From NCBI GenBank assembly GCA_037176725.1, contig JAZBRS010000060.1, positions 58,742,001 through 58,806,000 on the forward strand: 64,000 nucleotides of DNA, written 5' to 3'. Below the pieces are notes generated by a model. The model searched no databases. It saw nothing but the letters and a program-made list of their open reading frames with translations, and was not told where the DNA came from. The position numbers and the translations under genes were made by a program. Every line of letters starts with the position of its first letter. Within the stretch, counting starts at the first letter, position 1. This document shows positions 21,364-33,141 of this stretch, one piece after another. This stretch comes from Posidonia oceanica. Lineage: Eukaryota > Streptophyta > Magnoliopsida > Alismatales > Posidoniaceae.

Positions 21364-24300
21364 TGTAGCAATCCCGATCGGAATCAGGCTCGCTATTAGC
21401 GGTGATTGGATCCGAGGAAGAGGCTCAACTTGAAAACACTTAAAATCGAGGAGAAAAGAGAAAGATAAGACAAATCAGAGTCGCCACCATGTCTATTAAC
21501 GGGAGACAAGGAAAACCAGGGGAAATGCGTGAATTAACACGCAAAACCAAGCAAGAAATGCAAAGCAAAGCAATGCAAGGGAAAACAAATGCAAATACAT
21601 GCAAAAGAGATGACTCTAGCCTAGGATAAGGGCAGTATGGTCATTGCGGGCCAAAAGACAGGGCAAGGACTCCTGTTACGCGCGGGGAAGGTGTTAGGCA
21701 CCCCCGACACGCCCGAGAATCGGTCTTTCTAGGCTTACGCTCGCATACACAAGGAAATGCAGGATTGAATGCCTATGTGCCTATAAATGCCTTAATGAAT
21801 GCTCAAGGTGTGCTCTAAGTGGAGAGATGCAAAGCAAGGAAGCAAACGTGCTGTCTAAGTGCTCAGCTACGCTGTCTGTGTTCCGAACCGGGCGAAACCT
21901 GGCTCGTGAGAACTCCAGGCAGTAAGCATCACAGCCCTATATGCAAATGCAGGCGAAAAAGCAAAACAACGGGAAAACCATGCAATGCAGCCGACATGCA
22001 AGAGAAAACGGCGTAAAACACGCAAAACGAGGCAAGAAACAAGAAAGCACACAAAACGGTGCAAAAAGACAAAGTCAGGCACGCAAAACGGTGCCGAAAC
22101 AAGAGCGGGCACGCAAAACGGTGCCAAAAGCAGCGAGATAAAACCTCGAAAAAGCTGTGCGAATGCAAATGCAAGGAAAAGATTAGAAGCAGTAAAAGGA
22201 GAAGTAGAACAACACATGTGTGAGAACAGGCGCTGTCCGGGGCCACGCAGAGTAGGTGTGAAGACCTACAAAGGGGAGAGTGAGCAAACGGAGGGATTAC
22301 CACTCCTTTGTGACCGTTTCCCACTAAACCGTTCCACGATCTGTCTCGCACGCTGCCCAAAGCTCGCGATGCGATCGGATCGTGGAAAAGGGGGAAGAAA
22401 GTCACATTAAGTGGTAAATCCAGGAAAACTCAACACAAAACACATGGAGAAACGCGAAACGGGGATCTAAGTTGCCAAGCAGAAAGGGGAGGTCCTATTC
22501 TACATGCTCAAAGAGACAGAAATCGAAAGCGAGGAAAACTATGCAAATGGCATGCAAATGAATGCAATGCAGGGGTTCAGAAGGACATACCTGGAAATCC
22601 GGGAGCCTGATCTGAGATCTGTCTAGTCCATGCTGAAGAGCGCTTCGCTGCGGTCGCCTGGGCAGCTTACTTGAGAAGATCCAACGGCCGGATTGAAAGA
22701 TATCGCAGCTTCAAGGCAGAAAGGCCAGAACAGGGGAGAAGAACAGATCCAGGTGTTCAGGAGGTCCTAGGGGTGTGCAAAAGGTCCTCCCAAGTGAAGG
22801 GGAGCTAAAGGTGCTTAGTGTGTGCAAAGGGATGCTAAAATGCAAGACTAAACGGATGCAGAATGCATGCACAAGCAAGAAGAGACAAGGGGAAAAACTT
22901 GGAAAAGACAGGAGTTTAGATGCATTTTTGAAAAAGAAAAGGGACTAAATGCAAGTTTTCACAAAGGATGGGGTCCACAGAGGAGGGTTTTGAAAACAGG
23001 AGAGGGCAGAGGGTCATTTTGCGAAAGATTGGGTTCAGAAAGCTATTTTGAAAAGAGGGTATGCATCAGAAGAAGTTTTGAAAACAAATGGAAATCAGAG
23101 TGTAATTTTGGAAAAAACTAGGGTCTAAAGTGCAAATTTTCCAGAAAACAGGGTTCTGGGGAGTCCGGGAATGCAAGTGGAGGGTCTACATGCAATTTTG
23201 TAAGCATAGGAGCTAAGATGCAACTTTAGGGGCAAAACAGTCTTTTTACATGGTTTTTAAAGGATGCAAGGACCTATGTGTGATTTTTGAATCATGCAGG
23301 GGTCAAATATGCAATTTTATATGGTAAACATGCTCTGAAATCAGAAGACAGGACTGATGTGCAATTTTTTGAAAAAACAGGGTTGAAAATGCAATGCAAT
23401 AAGCCAAAATGCATGCAAAACAGTTACTGCACATTTAAAATGGACCTACATGCAAAAATCAGAAAACAGAGGGAAGAAAATGCAATGCAACAAGCAAAAA
23501 TAAAAAATAAAACCTAAGTTACTACAGTGTAGGGGATGAAAGTGCAAAAATGAGAAAAAGCAGGGGCTCAGAATGCAATATAATAAGACAAAGTTCATGC
23601 ATTTAAATTAAATAAACTACTGTAGGATCTGGATGCAAAAATTAAAAACAGAGGGGCTAAAACATAAAAAATTATAACTGGAATGCACAATAAAGGGACT
23701 GACTTGAAAATACAGAAAAACAGAAACACTTAGTGCAATTTAGCATAGTTTTGAATTAAATACTAAGCAAATTAAATGACAGAAGGACCAGAATGCAAAA
23801 ATAAAAAAACTTAGACCTAATATGCAATATTTACTAGCAAACTATATTAACAGAAAAATAACTAAACAGTAAACGGCCGACGGCCGTGGGCACTGTAGCA
23901 GCAGGCTGCTAGCGCCCGCGACCGCCGGCACAGGGCTGTTGAGGAGGCGCTGGATGGCGGGGGAGGTGCTCCCGGAGCTGGCGGAGACAGGACGGCGATC
24001 AGCGGAGGACGACGTGGCCTGGATCGCGCCGGAGTGCTCGCCGGAGTTTTGCAGAGACTCAGAAGTCTCGTCCGGCCGTTCGACGCAGCGGAGCTGCGTT
24101 CCGAAGACCGGAGGAGACTCCTGGCGTCCGTGCGGAGCTGAGGGAGTCACCGGGGCAACGTTCTACTAGCCGGAGCACCGTGAAGGCTGGAGGTCTGTGC
24201 CGGAGAAGACGACCGGAGCGGCGAACGGCGACGGAGCAGGAGGACCGGAAACGCTAATCTAAAGGGTGGAGAAGCATCGCGGGAAGAAAAGAAGACTAAG

Positions 24301-27207
24301 GGAAGAAGATTTTACCTGATTCCACGTCTGAGGTGTCCTCCCGACCTCAGCAGTTCCGGAGGTGGCCGGTGGAGGTCGTCCGGTCACTGCGGGCGTCGCC
24401 GGCTGCTCGCGAGGGCTGGAGTTGCTTCGGAATGGTCCTCCGGTGCTTCCCAGCTGGTTGGATGGAAGCTCCAGAGCTCGGAGGGAAATCCGGCACTCTA
24501 TGGGTTCAGAGAAACAGCCGGGAGTCGGGGGGGTGTCTGCCGCTCGTCTGGTTGGATGGGACCCTCCGGGAGGTTGCTGGAGGTCCGGGGAGCGGTTCTG
24601 GATTGCTGGATGGGATTTCTGGAGTGTGTGGAGAAGATTTGGAGTTCGGACGATCTTCTGGTCAGTGGAGAAGGCAAGTGTTTGTTGTGGATTTCTCGGT
24701 CTGTGGCGGATGGCCGGGTCTGATGTCAGGTGTCCTGGGAAGGTAGAGGTCTGGTGAATCTTTGGGTGGAGTTTGGAAGGAAGCAGTGGGCTGGAGTGAA
24801 GGGAATTCTGGAGTGGGTTGTGTCGGGTTGCTGTTGGCTTGCAGGTGGAGTTTCAGGTGATTAGGTGGTGTTTTAGTGGAGGAATGGTCGGGAAATGGTG
24901 GGGAGGTATTGCTGGGTTTCTGGGTGAACTTGGGGAATCAATTCGGAGAGAAATTGAGGCTTGGAAGGGGGTTGGTTTGCTGGAGAGGAAAGAGGAGGTT
25001 CTGCTGAAGATGGAGGAAGGAATTGGGGAAGGGATTGCTGGGGAAATGCCCTGGAACTGGGCTCTCTCTCCGGGATGCCAAAGCACACTCTCAGACTCTC
25101 TCTCCCGGACTCTTCTCTCTGGGAATTGGAGGATGAAGTGGAAGAAGAAGGAGGTCGCTCAGGTGGAGAAGAAGCTCTGGAATTCTCTGGTTTGCTCTCA
25201 GGTTTGCTGATTGCTAACTGATGGGCTCTGCTTCTCTCTTTCTCTGGATGATTAAAAAGGCCGCTCGAAGGAAGGGATGACTGGAGGCTTATATCAGGAG
25301 GAAAGCTGCCGGTGCGCGCGCTGGGATTTTGAATTCAACGGCGACACACTGCAGCGGAAGGGATGGGTGTCGGCGAGACGACGGGCATTGAATGCCTCCC
25401 GGAATTGGTGCTGAGATGGGAGAGAGCGGCGAGCTGCTGTGGATGATAAGATGGAGGCTTGAAATTTAAACAATGGAGGGAACTCTGCAGCAGCTCGCGG
25501 GAGGAAAAGCTGAGAAAAAAAAGCAGAAGCTAAGGAAGAAGACGGGTGGAGAAGGCCGGGCTGCGGGCCGAAGGAAAAAAAAGAAAGAAAAAAGAAAAGA
25601 AAGAAGGTGGACGGGTTGGATTGGGCCCAGCAAGGAAAAGGAAGAAAGAAAAAAAAAGAGAAGAAAGAAAGAAAGAGAGGAAAAAGAAAGAAAATAAAAT
25701 TAGGAAAAATAGATTAAAAATAAGCAAAAATACTAGAAAGATTGTGTTGTGAATTATGATTTTAATTAGGTTTTTTAATGACTGTTTTGGGGTTAATTAG
25801 TGTGTTTTGGGTTTGATTAGGGTTTTAGGGTTTTGTTTTTGCCCTTAATTTGTTTTCCATTTGATTAAGTGTTTGTTAAATCTTTTAAATTGTTTTGTTA
25901 ATTGTGTTTTTCTTGTTAAGTACTTAGGATGTTAATTAGGATTTTTAGGATTTATTTTTATATTAATTAGGATGGGTTTTTAGGCCTTTTAGTTTTAATC
26001 TTTTAGGATTTTCCTTTTTTAGGTCTTTTGGATTAGGTTTCTGATTTTCTTTTATTTTGTTAAGTTTTTCCTGATGTTTTTAATTGGGTTTCTCTTGTCT
26101 GATGGAGTATTTTTAAGTCCTTTTTAATGTGTTTTTTTATTTTCCTTTTAATTAAGTTCTTAGGTTGTTCTTTCTTATGTTTGTTAAGTTAAGCCTTTTT
26201 TCTTTCATTAGTTACTTATCTTGGTGCTTTAATTGTTTTACTTCTTTTTAGGGTTTGTTTTTTAATTCTTTTGATAGGGTTTTTACTTTTGGTGTGTTTT
26301 GATTTTATTTTAGTTTTTTTCCTGATTTTTCAGTATTTTCTTTTGATTTGTTTTGCATTTTTTAGCTCACATGCTTGGTTTTCTTTTTAGCTTGATTTAG
26401 TTAAGTTTAGGTTTTTAATTGCTTGTTTAATGTTTTTCCATTGTTTTTCTTAGGGTTCTGATTTGTTTCTTTTATATTTTGGGGTTTTACAGATTTTTAG
26501 GGGGTTTTATGAATTTTAGCAAGAGAAAGAAAGGGGAAAAGAAAAAGAAGAAGAGAAGGGAAAAAGGAAGAATAAAGGGAAAAGAGATGAGTTGAAGGAA
26601 AAGGATTTTTTGAAAATTAGGGAAAGTGTTAAAAATAAAGTAAAAATAGGAATAAGATAGAGGAAGGATAGAAGCACAAAGGGGGCCCACAGCCAGGCAA
26701 GAAAAGGAGCAAGAAGGGGATGAAAAGAGAGATGATAATTAGGAGAGAGAGAGGAGAGAGAAAATGATAATCCCGGAGAGAGAAAAGGATAATTTGGGTG
26801 AATGGAGGTCTTAAAGGTCTTGGAATGGGATGAAAATTGGTGAGTGGGCAGTCTAGGGTTTGAGGTGTTGGTTCTGAAGTTTTGGTTTGATTCTGGGAAG
26901 GTTTTAGAGGGGTTTCAAGGTGTAGAAAAAGGATAGTTTCACCTAGGTTTTCTAGTGTTTTTGGGAACGGTCTAGGTTTGAGATTTTCTAAGTTCTTGGG
27001 TAGGTTTGCTAAGTGGGTGTTGGTGGGTTTTCCTATGGATTTTGGTTAGGTTTTGAGCTTGGGAAGAGGGGTGAAGGCTTAGGTCAAGTTTGCTTGGTTT
27101 TGAAGGGTAAAGAAGAGGGTTAGGGTTTGGTTTTGGTTTGGGTTTGAGTCCAGCAATCACTAGGAGGGCTCCAAGTGGTCCAAGCCTGCCAAGATGGGGT
27201 GTCAACA
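21364..27207 (-). repeat. 3' LTR of element D (5844 bp)
   Basis: Plus-strand boundaries TGTAGCAATC and GGGGTGTCAACA. It carries the conserved U5 block (21619-21750), a short U5 tandem repeat (about 22010-22130, about 3 units), a GC-rich central part (23870-25600), a possible TATA box (25288-25296), the telo-box pair (25817-25834) and the GATAAT block (26731-26795). It is about 60 bp shorter than its 5' partner, mostly from loss of two U5 repeat units near 22078. Confidence 0.92.
25288..25296 (-). promoter_or_regulatory. Possible TATA box, D 3' LTR
   Basis: Minus strand TGATATAAG, about 1.9 kb from the U3 end. The same motif occurs at the same distance in the D 5' LTR and solo LTR E, but I did not find it in LTRs X and A. 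Confidence 0.35.
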
Positions 27208-27275
27208 GATGCCCCTCCCTGAGCAAGGTCAAGTGGAGCGAGGCCGCTGCTCAGGGTTGACAAGACACCCCATCT
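27192..27275 (-). other. Long stem-loop spanning the polypurine tract and 3' LTR start (D)
   Basis: Plus-strand arms AGATGGGGTGTC (27192-27203, in the LTR) and GACACCCCATCT (27264-27275, in the 3'UTR) pair over 12 bp; nested arms CCCTGAGC and GCTCAGGG lie within. Compared with A (arms AAATGGGGTGTC / GACACCCCATTT) one base pair has changed on both sides. Confidence 0.75.
27208..27220 (-). promoter_or_regulatory. Polypurine tract of element D
   Basis: Minus strand AGGGAGGGGCATC, immediately before the 3' LTR, identical to the A tract at 14681-14693. Confidence 0.85.
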
Positions 27276-27774
27276 GACCGGCGGGAGCAGCGGTTTGCTA
27301 TGGGCGTGAGCTACTTATTCGGCGGATGCACCAAAAATCGTAGCCCGTTGCCGCAATGCAAAATGCAGGGTGCAGATGGATGAATGCTAGGTGTGTAATG
27401 CATGCTAATGCAAATGCAATGCAAGAGTTAGTACAAAAGTTAGCCAATTAGAGGAGAATGCTGATGCTATGCAAGTGATGTCAATGATACTAAAGTAGCA
27501 TGCAATGCTAGCTGAGAAGATGCAGAGATGATGCAAGAGAAAATGCTAAAAGGACGCGATGTGGTGCAAGGATCTGGCTGGAAAGCCAGACTTGCGCGAC
27601 AAAGCAAGAGAAAACAGGGTGCAGCTCGTCCTCGCCCGGGGAGCAAGCTAGCAGAAGAGAAAAGAGGGGTGCGAGGGGAGAGAGGCCAACTCTCCTATCG
27701 CAAAAAAAAGGAGGTGCATGACTTTGCCTTCCTGGGGCAAGGCCACGCCAAAAAGGGTGATAAGGTGACGAGCT

Positions 27775-28660
27775 TATCGTCCGGATAGTTTACGGTCCTA
27801 TCAACCGGGAGTGATAGTTTAGGTTATCAGCCTAGAGCGATAGTTTAGGTTATCAGCCTGGAGTGATAGTTTAGGTTATCAGCCTAGAGCGATAGTTTAG
27901 GTTATCAGCCTAGAGCAGTTGTGAGTGATAGTTACTGGATATCAGCCGTATAACATGGTTGTGTGGGATAGTTTATAGTCCTATCAACTAGCGGATAGTT
28001 TACAGACCTATCAACTGGCGGATAGTTTACAGACCTATCAACTGGAAGCCACAAACCATGAGTGATAGTTACTGGGTATCAGCCGTATAATGCAAATGCC
28101 GGATAGTTTACAGTCCTATCAACTGGAGCGATAGTTTACAGACCTATCAACTGGCGGATAGTTTACAGACCTATCAACTGGCAGATAGTTTACAGTCCTA
28201 TCAACTGGAAACGGCATTGCAAGGGATAGTTACTGGGTGTCAGCCGTATAACATGATTGCGCGTGATAGTTTAGGATATCAGCCTAGCGATAGTTTACAG
28301 TCCTATCAACTGGAACGATAGTTTACAGTCCAATCAACTAGCGGATAGTTTACAGGCCTATCAACTGGAACGCGCAATGATGAGGGATAGTTACTGGATA
28401 TCAGCCGTATAATGCAATTGCTGGTGATAGTTTAGGATATCAGCCTAGCGATAGTTTACAGTCCTATCAACTGGCGGATAGTTTACAGACCTATCAACTG
28501 GAAACCGCAATTACAAGGGACAGTTACTGGATGTCAGCCGTATAACACAACTGTGGGCCAACCATGGATCGGCCCAGATGATAGTTTAGGTTATCAGCCT
28601 GAGAGTGCTTGATTGTTGATAGTTTAGGATATCAGCCTGAGAGTGCTTGATTGTTGATAA
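27775..28660 (-). repeat. GATAGTTTA(GG/CA)...TATCA dyad repeats
   Basis: Units of about 26-27 bp of several types on the plus strand: GATAGTTTAGGTTATCAGCC, GATAGTTTAGGATATCAGCC, GATAGTTTACAGACCTATCA, GATAGTTACTGGATATCAGC. These are the reverse complements of repeat types in the A 3'UTR, in different order and number. Confidence 0.85.
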
Positions 28661-29480
28661 GAGGGGATGAGATAATGATGAGAATTATGCTAAAGAGGGG
28701 GTGAGATCATGATGAGAATGATTGCTAAAGAGGGGGTGAGATCATGATGAGAATTATTGCTAAAGAGGGGGATGAGATCATGATGAGAGTTATTGCTAAA
28801 GAGGGGGATGAGATCATGATGAGAATGATTGCTAAAGAGGGGGATGAGATCATGATGAGAGTGATTGCTAAAGAGGGGGATGAGATCATGATGAGAATGA
28901 TTGATAAAGAGGGGGTGAGATCATGATGAGAGCTAATGCTAAAGAGGGGGATGAGATCATGATGAGAATGATTGCTAAAGAGGGGGATGAGATCATGATG
29001 AGAGTGATTGCTAAAGAGGGGGATGAGATCATGATGAGAATGATTGATAAAGAGGGGATGAGATCATGATGAGAGCTATTGCTAAAGAGGGGGATGAGAT
29101 CATGATGAGAGCTATTGCTAAAGAGGGGGTGAGATCATGATGAGAAAGAGGGGGTGAGATCATGATGAGAGCTATTGCTAAAGAGGGGGTGAGATCATGA
29201 TGAGAGCTATTGCTAAAGAGGGGGACGAGATCATGATGAGAGCTATTGCTAAAGAGGGGGACGAGATCATGATGAGAGCTATGGCTAAAGAGGGGGATGA
29301 GATCATGATGAGAGTGATTGCTAAAGAAGGGGTGAGATCATGATGAGAGCTATGGCCAAAGAGGGGGATGAGATCATGATGAGAAAGAGGAGATGAGGTA
29401 ATGATGAGAATGATTGATTGATAAGATATCGGACTTATCGGCCGGCAAAGAGGGGATGAGGTAATGATGAGAAGAAATCA
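28640..29480 (-). repeat. 36-bp minisatellite (GATGAGATCATGATGAGA core)
   Basis: More than 20 units of about 36 bp, core AAAGAGGGGGATGAGATCAT on the plus strand. Since 36 is a multiple of three, a 60-codon frame at 28744-28926 encodes a 12-residue repeat; it runs antisense to the element and is not called a gene. The A 3'UTR has only a short diverged version near 3750-3900. Confidence 0.85.
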
Positions 29481-29548
29481 TCCTATGACACCAGGAATAT
29501 CATAGGGGAAAGAGGGGAAGGATGATACCAAGGGGCGATCAAAAGATG

Positions 29549-29575
29549 CCCCTGGTGTCGAGATGACACCAGGGG
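29549..29575 (-). other. 3'UTR hairpin of D, perfect 11-bp arms
   Basis: Plus strand CCCCTGGTGTC - GAGAT - GACACCAGGGG. It is homologous in position and sequence to 12621-12647 of A, with a compensatory arm change. Confidence 0.8.
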
Positions 29576-29689
29576 TTGGCCAACGCGTCCTTGGCATCGA
29601 AAGCAGAGGGTGATGACAAGATTGTCGTGCTTGTCAGACGAGTAGTTTGGGGTACCAGCCCGCAGATGATGATCCAGCTGGGGATGACC

Positions 29690-30195
29690 AGCTGGGGATG
29701 ATGACAGGTTGACGGACCTATCGCCGAGCAGTTTGGGGTGCCAGCCCGTAGGGGACTCAGCTGGGGATGATCAGCTGAGGAGGATGACAGGTTGACGGAC
29801 CTTTCGCCGAGCAGTTTGGGGTGCCAGCTCGCTGGGGACTCAGCTGGGGATGATCAGCTGAGGAGGATGACAGGTTGACGGACCTTTCGCCGAGCAGTTT
29901 GGGGTGCCAGCCCGCTGGGGACTCAGCTGGGGGTGATCAGCTGAGGAGGATGACAGGTTGACGGACCTTTCGCCGAGCAGTTTGGGGTGCCAGCCCGCTG
30001 GGGACTCAGCTGGGGGTGATCAGCTGAGGAGGATGACAGGTTGACGGACCTTTCGCCGAGCAGTTTGGGGTGCCAGCCCGTAGGGGACTTAGCTGGGGAT
30101 GATCAGCTGAGGAGGATGACAGGTTGACGGACCTTTCGTCGAGCAGTTTGGGGTGCCAGCCCGCTGGGGACTCAGCTGGGGATGATCAGCTGAGG
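29690..30195 (-). repeat. 83-bp tandem repeat in D 3'UTR
   Basis: About six units; ATGACAGGTTGACGG recurs at 29701, 29784 and 29867, an exact 83-base period. Each unit holds GAGCAGTTTGGGGTGCCAG and two CAGCTG-type words (CAGCTGGGGATGATCAGCTG). It lies next to the DUF7745 stop and is not found in the A copies. Confidence 0.9.
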
Positions 30196-30476
30196 ACGCC
30201 GAGTGGCGTAGCTTGACGACGCGGGTCCGCAGATGTTCTGGACTCCGGATTGGGTGCTGAGGACTTCTCCTGCGTTGTGATGGCTACGAGTCTGGCCAGA
30301 GGGCCTGAGATGATGATGATAATGAATATGCAATGCATTGAACAGTCTTGAAGTGCAAGCAGATAGCAGAAACAGTTTTTTTTCATTGATATGATCTTGG
30401 TGAGTACATGCCTTTGGCAGGCCAGAAATGTACAGCATGACTTGAAAAGAAGACCACATAATGGTTGCACAAGGGC

Positions 30477-31679
30477 CTAGCTGGTTCGAGCCTTCTTCGA
30501 CTGCCTGGAGTCAGGGAATAGGGGGCCGCCTGGCGGGACCTCAGTAATAGGCCAGAGCTGTCGGACTTCAGCTTTATACTCTGGGGTGCATCCTACACCT
30601 CTCACAGCTGCAATGTCTGTTGATTGGACCCCATGCTGCATCAGACTAGCAAGCTTCTTGGTTGAGGCAGTTGTGCTGAGAGGGTATATTTGAAGGAGCT
30701 CAGGCGCTGTACTGTCGATGAAGGCGCCCTGCTGGAAGCCGAACTGGCGCATAACCCTGATTGGATGGTACTCTACGCCTGCTGTGAAGCCTGGTAGAAT
30801 AATCAGCCGCGTGTCGCGCGCGCTGAAGAAGACAGTAAATGGCTCGACTGTAGAGGGGATGATACGCCAGGTTACAGCGTCGTCAGTCAGCGCTGATAGC
30901 TTCTCGTATTCTTCTTTGACGCTCTTGTCTGTCTTGGCACAGGCGCTGCTGCAGTAAGCTTCAAAGGCATGCACTTGAGGGCGCAGGAGGTTCACTTCTA
31001 AGTGCGCAGTTAGCCAGACTTGTATGAGTGCTCCGCAACCGTGGAAGTGGCGGCAGCGATGAGAGATGCGATCCAGCCCGCGATAGGTCTCTGCCAGGAC
31101 AACTGGTGCCAGGTCTATGTGCTGGGTCACCACAGCTAATGCAATCTCTGCAACCTCAATGGCCACTGTTAGTCGGCCATGAGTAAAGATCAGCTCGCCC
31201 AGGAAGCGGATAACAAATCCTCAGAGCCACAGCTCGTCTCCGAGTTCTGCGCGCTTGTTCATGATATCATCGAAGTGCGCAAGGCGAAGCATAGGTTCAG
31301 GCCCACTGGTGCAGATTAGTTTCTGTTGGCAGGTTCGAGTGGGGAGCCCAGTCAGCTGGCTCGGGACCTCGAGATATCCATCTCGCCTCATGAAAACAGG
31401 CGGCCCCAGGATCTTGGAAAAGCCGCAGATCCGACGCATCTCTTCCAGTGTAGGTGTCAGCTCAGTTTTTCCAAAGCGAAAGACATGGTGCGCCGATTTC
31501 CAGAATCTTGCGGCGGCACACAGAAGGTGACGGCTGACTTCCACATCAGCAGCCTTCAGCAGTTTAGTTGGGACCCCCCAGAGGCGCAACTTCTCACAGT
31601 CTTCTTGAGTGAGCCTGCCGATCCATTCTCGCAGGGTTTCCGAGCAGTGTGCGGGAGTCAGCAGAGTTGGGAAGCCCAT
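30477..31679 (-). pseudogene. DUF7745 accessory ORF of element D (one nonsense codon)
   Basis: The frame starts at ATG 31679 (MGFPTLLTPAHC), equivalent to ATG 2008 in A, and ends with TAG at 30477-30479. A TGA at 31221-31223 replaces a CGA of the A copy; the frame resumes unchanged (from 31166 at its next start). The same DUF7745 landmarks are present: FGKTELTPTLEE, APVVLAETYRGLDR, FHGCGALIQVWL, YHPIRVMRQFG. The protein is clearly diverged from the A copy yet collinear without indels over most of its length, so it was inherited with the element. A TAG lies shortly upstream of the frame (beside CAGGTACC), so a start at 31679 or a splice acceptor there are the alternatives. Confidence 0.87.
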
Positions 31680-33141
31680 TGCACTGGTTGCAGAAGACAG
31701 GCTGATAGTTGCGAAGCTTGAAGGTACCTGCTATCAATAAACAGTCAGATCTCGCAGGTATATAATCATTGACAACAAGCTGAGTCTGAAAATGCAGTTC
31801 CATATGCAGTCTAGCAAGGTGATAACGGAACATAGCAATTAAGCACTGATAAGCAAAGGGGATTCTGTAGCAGTCTTGCGGACACAGGGGCGAGGGCTGG
31901 CAGGAGATCTAGACCAGTGCAGCTCGAGTGTCGTCGATGCGCTCTGCTAGGGAGAAGTACTGTCTCAGGGCCGAAGCGCGTTGCAGAGTGAGAGAAATTG
32001 ATAGGAAAGGAATGATAGAAGAAGATGCATGTATGCATGATGCAGGTGATATGCTTATGAAGATGAGTAGTATGCTTGGATGGATGAGTATGCTTGGATG
32101 AATGAGTATGCTTGGATGCCCTCAGCATACGGAGTGCTTTGGTGCCTGCTGCAAAGGAAGGGAGTAGTCCCTGACTCACTGGGCCCTACCTAGACTCTTG
32201 GCTTGCTGGTGGCGCTCCGGAACGGGTGTTGGCATTGTACAGGTGGTGGTGTGGTAAGGACAGGCTATTGGCCAAACTCTCAGGACCTACACCTATTCTT
32301 TCAGCTCTCTTTTTTTTTTTTTTTTTTTGATTGATTTCTCCCTCATAGGTATGCAGTCTTTCTCTGCCCCTAGCCAGGAGAGGGTGAGTGTTCGCTCTTG
32401 AAGGGATGTGGTAGATTCTTTTAAGCTCGACATGCTGGGGATCTCTAGTAAAGCATGGGGGATAATGGTGCCTGTGTTTTTCGGGCTGTATTTTGCCTTT
32501 TTCTTCTTTTTTTTTTGTTTTTTGCTTTGCTTGCTTTTTTCCCTTTTTTTTTTTTGGGTTTTTGTTCTATCCTTTTTTTTTTGCTTGTTGTTTTGCTTTT
32601 CTCTTTTTTTTTCAGACTTTTGCTATCCCCATTTTGGTGGCAAAAGGAGGGTGTTTGAAATGTAATGGATCTAGGCTTTGGGTCTGTTGTGTGATGGGTA
32701 GAAGGAGCAGGGTTAGACTGCACACCCCTATCTCTAGGGTCGGCTTCTGTCTTCGTCTTCTGTTCCTTGGATGTGCCCAAACCTAGGTGTCTACTCTCAC
32801 TTTTTCCAGACTCACATCCTAACATTTTTTTCTCCCTCAGAGGTGTATGTCCTTGCGAGATTAGGTGGTTCGCCTGTCCTCGTTGGTGGTGGCTCCCTCA
32901 CTAGCTAAGACATCTGAGTAGTGCCAGGTGAGGTAGGGTGACTCTTTCCAGAGCAGGCAAGCACTTCCGGTTTTCATCACCGGGCCAAAGATACAATGCT
33001 TGAGAGGGTGACGATGATGATTTTGGAGAGAGTTGATGCAAGAGTTGAAAGGATGATGATGATGATTTGAAATAGAGGCCGCAAGAGGTGAGAATGCAAG
33101 TGCAAGTGGGAGGAGGGCATCCGCAACAGGGCTGCTTTCGG
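31680..33141 (-). other. Spacer between pol remnant and DUF7745 in D
   Basis: Non-coding. It holds a GTATGCTTGGATGAATGA short repeat (about 32040-32120), an A-rich tract on the sense strand (T-runs on plus, 32300-32640) and a block near 32880-33000 homologous to 840-1020 of A. Frames of phenylalanine or lysine runs are compositional. Confidence 0.7.

Larger units (their letters stand above)
27208..30476 (-). repeat. Expanded 3'UTR of element D with three tandem-repeat families
   Basis: From the PPT inward: a mixed stretch (27280-27770); dyad repeats (27770-28660); a 36-bp minisatellite (about 28640-29480); the 11-bp-arm hairpin (29549-29575); an 83-bp repeat (about 29690-30195); and a short unique part to the DUF7745 stop. 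At about 3.3 kb it is longer than the A 3'UTR (about 2.4 kb). The 83-bp array is absent from A. Confidence 0.85.

Noticed and set aside
23287..23517. 76-codon frame found in the D LTRs (also 42221-42451) and similar in A on the other strand
   Set aside because: Shared only because the LTRs are near-identical copies; the residues do not resemble any domain and the frame is Asn/Lys-rich LTR sequence.
28744..28926. 60-codon frame with a 12-residue repeat (MMRIIAKEGDEI type)
   Set aside because: Translation of the 36-bp minisatellite, antisense to the element, not conserved in A.
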